Assembly (NCBI RefSeq): GCF_964340395.1
Contig: NC_135552.1
Coordinates: 24,531,181 to 24,544,680, forward strand
Direction: 5' to 3'
From: Glandiceps talaboti
Lineage: Eukaryota; Hemichordata; Enteropneusta; Spengelidae
Length of the DNA: 13,500 nt
Shown: positions 1 through 8,685 of the stretch, piece by piece
Position numbering within the stretch: the first letter of the stretch is position 1
Layout of the letters: each line of letters begins with the position of its first letter
Program-made: the position numbers and the translations under genes
Notes under the pieces: generated by a model
The model's input: the letters and a program-made list of their open reading frames with translations, nothing else
Told to the model about the DNA's origin: nothing
Databases searched by the model: none

Positions 1-121
1 GGTAATTATGTCAATAGCTTAAAATGTAACAATGAGACTTTAATTTTTGTTGTTGCAGACGATCAAATGTAGCAACGTTAATACGATTTTTGTGGCGCCA
101 GATATAAAATGTAGCAATGTT
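1..121 (+). repeat. Left copy of an inverted dispersed repeat, with an internal ~43-bp tandem period
   Basis: This segment matches the reverse complement of 6478-6590. The best block is 71-103 against 6495-6527, with 32 of 33 bases identical, and similarity continues outward through a shared AAAATGTAAC stretch near base 21. Within the segment, blocks starting near 21, 64 and 107 resemble one another (AAAATGTAACAATG, CAAATGTAGCAACG, AAAATGTAGCAATG, followed in the first two by a T-rich run and GCAGAC or GCCAGAT), which suggests a degenerate tandem unit of about 42-43 bp. Similarity reaches close to base 1, so the repeat may extend beyond the window. It could be the end of a mobile element, a dispersed minisatellite-bearing repeat, or an old inverted duplication. 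No family is recognised. Confidence 0.65.
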
Positions 122-129
122 ATTGTCGA

Positions 130-828
130 GCTTTTAACTTCACTAGTTTCCATTATAATAGTCGTGTACATATTAATGTCTTATACATTTTAGTCAGTAG
201 AAACTTTGACATAGAATAAGGGCGAGAAATTCAGAAAATTGCCAAAACTGATCAGCCTCGTTTTACTTTTACCTAAAATGCAAATGATCTGATATTGTGG
301 ATATCAGCAGTGACTGATAGCTATGTCTTGTCGATTGAGATCATACTAACATTGATTTTGAAAGAAATCGTTTGACGATAACATTGAAAAGCTGGTATGT
401 ACCAGCGAATATATCCACGAATTAACAAATGTCGAGATACAGGATGCATACTAATATGAAGTGTATAGTAATAAGCAACAGAGGCATGTTTTGTGATGGT
501 CTATTTTTTGTGTTGTTAGCTGTTTGTGTTCATAAAAGACCAATCTGATAAATCAACCTCTAACATATCTGGAAATATTCGTAGTACCGTCTTTAATTTT
601 GTTATAGATTTCCTGTCGAAAAATTGTATTAAACAAATCAGAGTCTTAGATGTTCATTTGAAAATATTATGAATTTGGATCCATGCAATCATAAACTAAT
701 TAACCTTACCCAGGAGTCACAAACGTTGATATTTTTTTAACAGCTCATGAGATATTTGTAAAAGTAGAGCATACTAGCGGATCGACCTAAGGTCACATCT
801 TAACGTGACTGTACAACTGTTTGTATAG
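130..828. other. Non-repetitive AT-rich DNA, no gene seen
   Basis: I see no long open frame, RNA gene or repeat array here. The one local symmetry is an 11-bp odd palindrome, GACCTAAGGTC, at 784-794. It resembles an everted pair of nuclear-receptor half-sites (AGGTCA type), but at this length chance is a sufficient explanation. Confidence 0.5.
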
Positions 829-1134
829 ATGGCATTGACTGAATACAGCATCTTCGATCGTGACAATGACAATGCTGCTAACATTGATTCTATATCAAAG
901 CAATGGTTCTACGATAGTGCAAAGATCCATCTGTTTCTACACAAGACAGGAATTCTTATGACTCAAACAATTTCGTACAGTGTGTTACACTATGTGTATA
1001 AGAACTCTAGAATAACTCTATGCACTCTATTCAAGCGATATAGTGTGAACTCGAACTACAGAATGAATAGAATCTGCGACAAAACTGAAAGTCAGAATCA
1101 AGGTATTTACACACGAACCACGAAATACTGGTAA
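829..1134 (+). other. Uncharacterised 101-codon open frame ending at a splice-donor-like site (weak exon candidate)
   Basis: An ATG at 829 opens 101 codons that end in TAA at 1132-1134. The sequence just before the ATG (TTGTATAG) could serve as a splice acceptor. A strong donor-like sequence, CTG followed by GTAAGA, starts at 1131, so an exon ending at 1130 is conceivable. The predicted protein begins MALTEYSIFDRDNDN, is rich in Asn, Ser, Tyr, Arg and Ile, and has no signal peptide, membrane segment or motif that I recognise. A frame of this length is not surprising in 13.5 kb read six ways. I assign no function and consider it more likely non-coding. Confidence 0.13.
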
Positions 1135-1285
1135 GAAGTACACCGTATACAGTAGATTTGTGAAATATCAAAAACGAAAATTAAGTTGTCTCCGTCATGC
1201 CTTGTTTATCAGTTTGTTCTGACTAAAACATAATTTAACGAGGTTTAGTGAACTTGAACATTATTGATAGCGCTTTGTCTTGTAG

Positions 1286-1515
1286 TATGTATGTATGTAT
1301 GTATGTATGTATGTATGTATGTATGTATGTATGTATGTATGTATGTATGTATGCATGTATGTATGTATTTATGTATGTGTGTGTGTGCGCGCGTGCGTGC
1401 GTGCGTGCGTGCGTCTCTGTGTGTGTGTGTGTGGGGGGTAGGTAGATAGGTAGGTAGGTAGGTAGGTAGGTTATTAGGCAGGTAGGCAGGCAGCTTGGTA
1501 GATAGGTATGTATGG
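1286..1515 (+). repeat. Compound microsatellite: (ATGT)n - (GT)n - GCGT-rich - (GT)n - (GGTA)n
   Basis: From 1286 to about 1376 the sequence is tandem ATGT with a few variants (one ATGC, one TATTT). It passes into GT and GCGTGC repeats (1377-1433), a G run, and then GGTA repeats with GATA and GGCA variants up to about 1500, ending in a short ATGT-like tail. Each module differs from the next by about one base per unit, which is typical of slippage-driven evolution. Open frames through it on either strand (Met-Tyr-Val-Cys on +, Thr-Tyr-Ile-His on -) are products of the repeat. Confidence 0.95.
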
Positions 1516-4010
1516 TCAGACGGTCGAATGGATGGATGTCAAATGCCAACCTCTGCATATTGTTCTCCTTAGTTACAAGGCTTCGTTTTTTGGTCGTTGT
1601 TTTCAATTTACATTAACCTGCGCGAAATGAAATTTATTATTAAAGATAGTAAGTCAAACTAAAGACTGTAAAACCTAATATCTAACAACATATTATCAGT
1701 AAAACATGCAGTTGACCCATTAAAATATGGTCAAAATGACCCGAACTAGAATAGCGGCCATTGAATATATGCGAAATTCAGGGTGTGAAATTATTAGCAT
1801 GTGCTCAATTGACGTTTCTATGGTTAACCCATATAACGAATTGAAATGGTCACGTGAGAATGGTTTTAAGCTGTTTGTCGACGTTCATAGATACTATCAT
1901 ACCACTGCAATACAAAGAGTGGTCTAACCCATTAACACAAGAACTATGCAGTATCTAAGAAATCTGAACACTCTTCCACAGTAGGAAAAATCGGAGTATT
2001 GCGGGCCTTTTCCCACCACCTCCTCTTAATCCCTTTTCTGACCTTGTGTCCTCAGAGTACCGCCCCTTCCAATATTGCTTCTCTTCAAATTATCTTAGCT
2101 TGTTTAACCATCAACATGATTCCGTCTTCTTTATTCAGTAAACTTTCTTATCGAAAACATGCTTTCTCTGTGTCTAACACACCGACAAATGGTCCCATCA
2201 AATACTTATAAATCTCCTGTGATTCATTTTTAATTTTTTTTTCTTTTGAGATCTGTGCCCGATTCGCTCCGGGCATTCATCATAAATAAAAGTTAATTTG
2301 TCAGACGTCACTTTCGTTCAATCGATGGAAAGAGAACCCTATTCATCGTAGCTCAACTGTCACATTTTGTCGTCTGCGCGTTTGGCGTCATCATGATCAA
2401 ACTTTTAAAATTCTAAAATGCCCTGGTTGTTGTTTTTTGTTCTTATCCACATGTGATTCGTTTTAAAAGGAAAGTTACCCACTAAGGGCCATTTATTTCA
2501 AAACAACAAAATTCAAATTGTCGCCCATCCCTTAGGACAAATAGAAAATTGATTGAAATGCGGCGAGTTGAAGCATAGATGACATCCAAGAGCTTGCCTG
2601 CGGTCACAAATCCATTTCATTTTCATCGCACTTTTCCCGCTCTTTTATAGTGTGTATGAAATATAGGTGCCGTGCTGTCGCACTGCACTCATGGTACACC
2701 AATTTTCATCATATTTAAATTGTGCTTTAGAAAGCATGTCGCCACAGGGAAACAATCAGATATGTGGTATTTGATTTTTACCCGTCAGTCGTTAGTATTG
2801 CAGTTAACAAGCAAAATTCGGTTCAACTGATTACCTACCCCAACTAAAAGCCCTTTAAACTCGCGTTTGTAAACAGTTCGATTAGAGTTTGCCAGTCTAA
2901 GAAATTGTATTTTAAGCACTGTCTCGTTCCTTTTATTCTTGACAATTCATCTATTCGCCCATAGTCATGTTTGAAAAGAGGGAAAATAACGTGTAATACA
3001 TCATTCTGTGCTGGAAAGGACAATTTCGATCTAATTCATTTTTTCCGTGGACATCATGTCTGTGTATGTATTGTTATGTATTTAATAAGAAGTGAGGTAT
3101 TTAAAGAATCACTTTGAGCTGGGAATGAAAAACGTCGATTTAAGATTCTTTTGCTAGATTAGTTTCATTTTTAGATCTTGGAAACTGTCCTCATTGTTTC
3201 CTCTTTCAAAGACAGCCAATATCATTTAACACACGCTAAGATTTAGTTATCTGTATTTTGTATTGTAAAATACATCGAAATCTGGTGATCAACAAGAACT
3301 GATTTGTTGCATAGTAGCTGCACAATGCTTTATACGAAATGACGAGGTCAAACCAAAGGAGAAACTCCAGCAAAGACGAAGGGACATAAATCGTATCAAC
3401 ATAATACTTTTTTTTGTGCACATGTCTTTAATAAGACGATTATGAACAGTCAGTAGGCTGTGTATCAACAAGAACTGACGAGCTCGGAATTGCACACGCA
3501 AACTAACGAAGCGAAATTCGTTTCTTCACCATAGATGGGTGAGGGGGTGTGGGGAGGTTCAACTCATTTCATTGATAAAACGAAACGTTCAGTTACTTTA
3601 TGGTCAATGTTTCTTAGATGTTTTTGACAGCGTGCTATGTGCAACCGACATTTGTAATAATTGCCAATATTTGTTAGTGCTACCGGCATTCACCAAATAA
3701 AACCTTTGAGCTTTGAAATATGTGCAAACCGTCTGAACTTTGATAGTGTTTGAACCGTTACAATCTATTTTCCACGATCAAATTCCCCAGTGCATCGCCA
3801 GCCATAATATGTTCTTGCACTTCCGATCTTGTAATCTTTCGTCAACCGGGGAAGGCGATCAATCTCAACAAAAAAATGTTAATTTTGGTAATTTCTATTT
3901 GTATACAACAATTTGCCAGTCCCTCTGTCACTTAGCGCCAAATGTAGAACATTTAGTTTCCTGTGTACTTCAATCAAAAACCAGTGATATTTCTTATTAG
4001 CATGCACACA

Positions 4011-4014
<4 letters not shown>
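1516..4014. other. Long AT-rich interval without a recognisable gene
   Basis: Only short open frames are present; several of them begin at TTG or GTG rather than ATG, and none looks like a known protein. Minor items are a 6-bp hairpin (TGCCCG at 2256-2261 with CGGGCA at 2270-2275) followed by AATAAA at 2285-2290, a 15-bp direct repeat at 3288-3302 and 3464-3478, and another AATAAA at 3696-3701. AATAAA is expected often in DNA this AT-rich, so I do not call polyadenylation sites. No transposon ends, tRNA or rRNA were seen. Confidence 0.5.
3288..3478 (+). repeat. Pair of 15-bp direct repeats (ATCAACAAGAACTGA)
   Basis: The 15-base word ATCAACAAGAACTGA occurs at 3288-3302 and again at 3464-3478, starts 176 bp apart. 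The flanks differ, so this is either a very short duplication or coincidence. The intervening sequence contains no recognisable insertion. Confidence 0.4.

Positions 4015-4097
<83 letters not shown>
4015..4097. repeat. (AT)n dinucleotide microsatellite, about 41 units
   Basis: An uninterrupted alternating AT tract of about 83 bases. It is self-complementary, so it can form hairpins or cruciforms and is expected to be unstable in length. The Tyr-Ile open frames across it on both strands are artefacts of the repeat. Confidence 0.97.
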
Positions 4098-4100
<3 letters not shown>

Positions 4101-4857
4101 ATGGCAAGAGTCTCCGAGTCGAACGTAAAAAAACTTTCTTGTAGGAAGACCCACGTTATTTCATGTGTTTGTATAGGCAATTATGCATTTTCAGCCTGTG
4201 CTTCTTTGTTTGATTATGAATGAGTGTGATCTACTATTTTACTCTAGATCGGACTTCGACCAGAAAGTTGTGTTAGTACACGACACAACAGTCTGAAACT
4301 CTTTCAATTGTGGGTTCTTAGATTTGTCTCCAAGTAAATTTTCATAACCCCACGTGACAATTTCTCTGCCAAATAGTATCTACCCCATACAATGTTTGTT
4401 TCTCAAAAGCATATGGAAAGAAGTTTGCACTCAGCGGTACAGTAACTGTGAATGTCTGCATGGTTCAAATCCCAAAATTTGTAATTCATTTTACAACGTC
4501 AAACTGTGTGCATGGCATTTATATATGTTTACAATAATGTTACTAACAGGTGTATGTTTATGTTACACGTAGCGTGCGATTAATTCATACGTGCTAACAA
4601 ATTAACAGCAATAATCTAAATATCAGTATTCATGAGCCCAAAAAATTATTTTAAAAAAGAACTTCAAGAACTGAAGTCGCTGGGGTAGTAATACGCTGAC
4701 TAAAACATCCCTACCCCTCTCCCCCCTTCACATTCTTCTCCCACGCATTTTGAAATATGAACTATAAGACGACATTGACCTTCAAATCCGCATCGTGACC
4801 TGGATTTCAAGAATAAAATCCAGAGAACAGTTAGAAACACTGTACAACAATAAAATG
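4098..4857. other. AT-rich interval, no gene seen
   Basis: Only a short GTG-initiated frame (4354-4572) is present, with no recognisable domain. A perfect tRNA B-box-like word (GGTTCAAATCC, 4462-4472) occurs, but the flanking bases do not form a T-arm or acceptor stem. A C-rich patch lies near 4710-4730. Confidence 0.45.
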
Positions 4858-5029
4858 ACTTATATACTGAAATAATATGCTGAATAAAAATAAAAATAAT
4901 AATGATAAAATTTATAATAAAAAATTATATGTTGTGTTCATTCAATGCCACATAAACGTGAACTCTATATTTATGTTTACAAGGCTATGCAATTACTAAT
5001 CGTTTGCTTTCCCGCCAAAATATGGACAC
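4858..5029 (+). repeat. Direct duplication, copy A (~172 bp)
   Basis: This segment aligns along its length with 6025-6206 in the same orientation. Shared blocks include ACTTATATACTGA at the left, ATATGCTGAATA, TTCAATGCCACATAA, CTATATTTAT, TTTGCTTTCCCGCC and CCAAAATAT at the right. The middle is AT-rich and contains indels. Visible identity in the alignable blocks is high but clearly not perfect, so the duplication is old. No coding potential is seen. It may be a short dispersed repeat (MITE- or SINE-like), but I see no clear terminal inverted repeats, poly-A tail or Pol III boxes. Confidence 0.75.
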
Positions 5030-5047
5030 TTTTTTTATCGTAAATTA

Positions 5048-5070
5048 CTTTCCCGCCAAAATATGGACAC
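5048..5070 (+). repeat. Extra copy of the right-end 23-bp motif of the direct duplication
   Basis: Positions 5048-5070 repeat exactly the 23 bases at 5007-5029, the right end of copy A, 41 bp downstream. The word contains TTTCCCGCC followed by AAAATATGGACAC. Copy B has the same motif with two changes at 6184-6206. The short spacing suggests a local tandem duplication of the end of the repeat. Confidence 0.85.
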
Positions 5071-5897
5071 ATTAATTTTTTCAGCTTTGTTATCTGAGGA
5101 CCAGCTGATATTTTGAGGGGTTTATATACTATGTGACTTCTATCACTGGGGGGGGGGGGATGCTGTCTGTTGTTTCAGTAGAAACGCATACAATTATATA
5201 TAAGTAAATTCAGCAATTAGTTTTACCCTATTCTATGAATTCGAAGTATAAGAACGAGTGCCTCTGATGTGACCGATAACTAAAGTAAAATAAATTTCGC
5301 CATATATAAACCCCTACACAAATATCATTCGGTCCTCATATAATAACTTAAAGTTCATATAATATATAATATAATATATTTATATTTTTAACGGACTGTG
5401 TCCATTCCAGGAATTTCAGACGCGTTCTATTCAGAACTTGAATATAAAAATCTACTTGTTAACATAACGTATATTTAGTTCTAGGCACAACAAGCATTTC
5501 ACTTGACACAGGTCACGTGGTTGGTTTCCTGTCTGTGAATCAACCCCATAGTAGTAAGTATATTTGATAGAGACCATCAAACCCTCCTACCGTATACGAA
5601 CAAGGAAAATTCCATAATCCGGGGCATTTCCATTAACCTGTGCATACATTATGTCATCTAGGTACCTGTTTGGTCGATCAATCTCGATGCCAGAATATAG
5701 CACTAAAAGTAGAATATTATACCATGAACAAGCCAAGTTGAACAAAAAATATAGAATTTATACCCTGGTTGTCCTACGTCATCACTGTCTACATCACTGA
5801 TTCTGCTGTGTTCGAAATATGAGTCAAAACTTCACGATCAAAATTCCCACTACTTTCCCCGATCTTTCTTTGATATTAGTGGCGCTGGTATAATCGT
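5071..5897. other. AT-rich interval, no gene seen
   Basis: It contains a run of 12 G at 5148-5159 and an AT-rich stretch of TATAATA-type sequence near 5360-5385. No open frame, RNA gene or repeat array is supported. Confidence 0.45.
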
Positions 5898-5945
5898 GAC
5901 CTAAGGGGTTTGTCATTACGAGTCGCTACAGAGCCCCCTTAGGTC
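5898..5945 (+). repeat. Perfect 11-bp inverted repeat (possible stem-loop)
   Basis: GACCTAAGGGG at 5898-5908 is exactly complementary to CCCCTTAGGTC at 5935-5945, with a 26-base spacer. The arms are more GC-rich than their surroundings, so a hairpin in RNA or single-stranded DNA would be fairly stable. No function is indicated: it is not followed by a T run, and no adjacent gene is recognised. Confidence 0.6.
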
Positions 5946-6024
5946 TCTCGTATTTTCCTTGGCTGATGAACGAAGACAAATATTGGGGAATGACATCTAA
6001 AAGTTACGTATTGTATTTTCCAGA

Positions 6025-6206
6025 ACTTATATACTGATTAGAAGTGATATGCTGAATACAAAACAAAATTCATAAAAAACAAAAGTGACAACAAATATTG
6101 TATGTTATGTTGTTCGTTCAATGCCACATAACAGTTAAATCTATATTTATTTTTACATGGCCATTGAAAATAGTAATCATTTGCTTTCCCGCCAAAATAT
6201 TAACAC
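6025..6206 (+). repeat. Direct duplication, copy B (~182 bp)
   Basis: This is the same-strand counterpart of 4858-5029, with the left ends 1167 bp apart. It keeps ACTTATATACTGA, GATATGCTGAATA, TTCAATGCCACATAA, CTATATTTAT and TTTGCTTTCCCGCC, and it differs by substitutions and small indels throughout. It lies about 270 bp inside the right copy of the inverted repeat. A short open frame across it (from 6098) has no recognisable product. Confidence 0.75.
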
Positions 6207-6477
6207 ATTTTTTCCCATTGAAAAATTTACTACATATCAACTTTATTTTATATCTCACTAAGATACGTGACCGTTTTTGATTAATTGCTATCAAATGTTG
6301 GCGTATAAAGGACTCACATCTTTAAAAAAATATAAATATTTGAACAAGACAACTACCAACTACCAAAACATATTAGTCTCCGTACATAATTATTAAAACA
6401 TCGAGAACAAGCTAGGTTTCCTCTCATTCGCGCTGTAGACAAGTCTCTGTCTGCCGGCTCGAAGCAAATCCTACTTC
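6207..6477. other. Spacer with a GC-richer patch and a short minus-strand open frame
   Basis: Most of this interval is AT-rich. The stretch 6420-6477, next to the inverted repeat, is noticeably GC-richer. A minus-strand frame of 62 codons (6353-6541) runs from the inverted repeat into this patch. Its N-terminal ATLIRFLWRQ can also be read from the left copy of the repeat, where the frame soon meets a stop. I regard it as a repeat-derived frame rather than a gene. Confidence 0.35.
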
Positions 6478-6590
6478 CATTGCTATGTTTTGTCATCTGG
6501 CGCCACAAAAATCTTATTAACGTTGCTAAATCGTCTGGCACGACAACAACAGATTGAAGTACAATTGTTACATTTTAATATATTGATATT
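6478..6590 (-). repeat. Right copy of the inverted dispersed repeat
   Basis: Read on the - strand, this segment parallels 1-121. It shows AAAATGTAAC, then a T/G-rich stretch ending GCCAGACGA, then a block nearly identical to 71-103 containing TTTTTGTGGCGCCAGAT, then an AAAACATAGCAATG block. The copies differ by substitutions and small indels, so this is an old relationship. Inward of about 6478 (6420-6477) the sequence is locally GC-richer, and I could not align it convincingly to the sequence after base 121. The pair brackets about 6.6 kb. Whether that interval is one element or the copies landed independently cannot be decided here. Confidence 0.65.
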
Positions 6591-7225
6591 TATGAAAAAG
6601 TAATATGGTATTACAATGTGTAAGATTTGGCAACGATCTGCCAAGGTAATGAAGGACCATGCAATGAATATGCAGCAATGCTAGAAAGATTGTTATCACA
6701 CCAGACGGTGAATCTAAGAAGTGTTTGACTGGTAATAAATGTCTTTGTCATACCAGACAATAAGATGTAATAATATTATTATTAGAATGTGTGTATTGCT
6801 AGACGAGGTTTTGTTTCACGTCAACTGGCTTCCATTGTAAGATAGCAATGCGACTTGAAAGAGTCTTAAATACCGTACATTTGAACACAGGTAGTAAAAC
6901 TTACCCAGCTACCTCAAAAGAGCAACAATTACTTTGTCGAAGCACCCTATCTTACGACCCCTTTCTCATTCGACAACACAAATGTAATCGTTACGCCGTC
7001 ATAAAATAACCATTTATAAACACTATTTATTTCCTCCGTGTCAAAAAGCATCTTAAGAAACACTTGCTGAAGATATTTACACCATCTTGAAATAGTTCCA
7101 CATATGCCGTGATGTTAGACGCATATACCGTATGGCGTTGTGTTCATCAGAAAATATATATACCGATTATTTTTTGATTTTAGAATATTTTACAAACTAA
7201 CGAGTCTCCGACTAATGTTACTTTA
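6591..7225. other. AT-rich interval, no gene seen
   Basis: No repeat array, RNA gene or open frame of useful length was found between the inverted repeat and the minus-strand frame that ends at 7226. Confidence 0.45.
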
Positions 7226-7642
7226 TCAAGGTACGGTTAGTAACATTATATAAGTTTTGACATGCGACCATAGCAGCCCAATTAGAAATTGAATATCGGT
7301 ATTGTTTTCCGAGCATGACATGCAATCTTGAGGAATACGGTAATAAGCGAGTAATGGATTATTTGTGGGTGAGATCGATATGGATAATTTCCGTCTGTCT
7401 ACGTACCGAGACGTTAAGATACGTGAGTTTTTTACTCTAATTTTGCGGTTACAGAGGTTTGCAATTTCCTCTTGCCCCGAGGACGTGAATCTATGGCTCC
7501 AACATTTTAACAACTCGTTTATTCTTGTCTCTTTGACTGTCACAGAAATATTATGTAAATAGATTTCGTGTTCAAATGTCGTCATCCTCAACAACAAAAT
7601 ATTACTAAAACCAGTAAATCCCTCTTGTAACGTCACACACAC
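7226..7642 (-). other. Uncharacterised 138-codon minus-strand open frame (longest non-repetitive frame)
   Basis: The frame opens with GTG at 7642 and has its first ATG about 20 codons in, giving roughly 119 residues from that ATG. It ends in TGA at the 7226 end. The predicted product mixes hydrophobic and charged residues without low complexity, includes several Cys (CWSHRF, ANLCNRK, DCMSCSE) and has no signal peptide or obvious membrane span. I recognise no family. A sequence resembling a splice acceptor (T-rich, ending TTGTTGAG) lies just before the first ATG. This is the longest frame here without a repeat explanation, but its length is still near what chance can give over six frames. A short plus-strand frame (7365-7562) overlaps it. 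Confidence 0.17.
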
Positions 7643-8175
7643 GCAAATTACTATCCTTATTATTTCAATATTAGGTTTTAGAGGTCGACATTGCGGATAT
7701 TACAGAATCTAGTTTGGGGTTTTGGTATTTAAATCACCCCTCACCAATATAGTAGAGTACGAGATATGTCAACACCTGTTGATAGTTTACAACTTGATGA
7801 GGTATCATCTCCGCTATCAACTTCAAAAAGTAATATCAACGTTGTCCATCGCAGCTGTCATATTCACAGTAATACAGCAGACGCCATAATACCTGGGTTA
7901 TTTCATTCACTATTCAATACAATATCATATCCAACACATCATGTTTTAATCCTACACATCATAACGTAGTATAAATGAGTTTATTTGTGGTGTCATTTAA
8001 CTTCAAACAGCTGTTAAATTGTGTCAGACTTAATTTGCTATTTAAGAAAGATTTTGATTTATGATCAGTTTATTATGCTTATGCTCATTATACGAACGTT
8101 TGATTAATCTTACATGCCACAGTCGGTTGGTATGTTTTAATCTAAGTATTAACTTTCCTTTCAGTTTGTATTACA
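7643..8175. other. AT-rich interval, no gene seen
   Basis: A 67-codon plus-strand frame (7766-7969) starts at ATG but shows no domain or motif. Nothing else is recognisable before the microsatellite block begins at 8176. Confidence 0.4.
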
Positions 8176-8251
8176 ATGTATGTATGTATGTATGTATGTA
8201 TGTATGTATGTATGTATGTATGTATGTATGTATGTATGTATGTATGTATGT

Positions 8252-8291
<40 letters not shown>

Positions 8292-8330
8292 ATGTATGTA
8301 TGTATGTATGTATGTATGTATGTATGTATG

Positions 8331-8361
<31 letters not shown>

Positions 8362-8403
8362 TCATACAGGCAGGTAGGTAGGTCTAGGGGTAGGTAGGTA
8401 GGG
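8176..8403 (+). repeat. Compound microsatellite: (ATGT)n - (GT)11 - (ATGT)n - GGCA/GGTA
   Basis: ATGT tandem repeats fill 8176-8253 and 8276-8360, split by GT repeats at 8254-8275. After a short ATCATA break come AGGC and AGGT repeats (8368-8403). The module order matches the array at 1286-1515. The long purity of both ATGT runs indicates recent slippage expansion. Frames through it on both strands are artefacts. Confidence 0.96.
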
Positions 8404-8440
8404 CGTTCATTCCTCTGTTCTACATTACTCTATCTGTAAT

Positions 8441-8651
<211 letters not shown>

Positions 8652-8685
8652 CAGGAAACATTTATTTCATGTTGAAACCCTGTTA

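Noticed and set aside
1235-1606. Frames on both strands with Met-Tyr-Val-Cys or Thr-Tyr-Ile-His repeats (also at 8061-8381 and 8905-9277)
   Set aside because: A tetranucleotide repeat is open in several frames by default; these are not proteins.
3879-4223. Tyr-Ile repeat frames on both strands
   Set aside because: They are translations of the (AT)n tract.
4462-4472. Perfect tRNA B-box-like word GGTTCAAATCC
   Set aside because: The neighbouring bases do not form a T stem, and no A box, anticodon arm or acceptor stem is present.
6450-6510. Pol III A-box-like and B-box-like words on the minus strand (TGGCGCCAGATG, GCTTCGAGCC), suggesting a tRNA-derived SINE
   Set aside because: Both words have mismatches, the T-arm closing pair is missing, and no poly-A or T-rich tail follows.
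7423-7454. GTGAGT donor-like and TTACAG acceptor-like pair suggesting an intron in the plus strand
   Set aside because: The enclosed 32 bases are too short for a normal animal spliceosomal intron.
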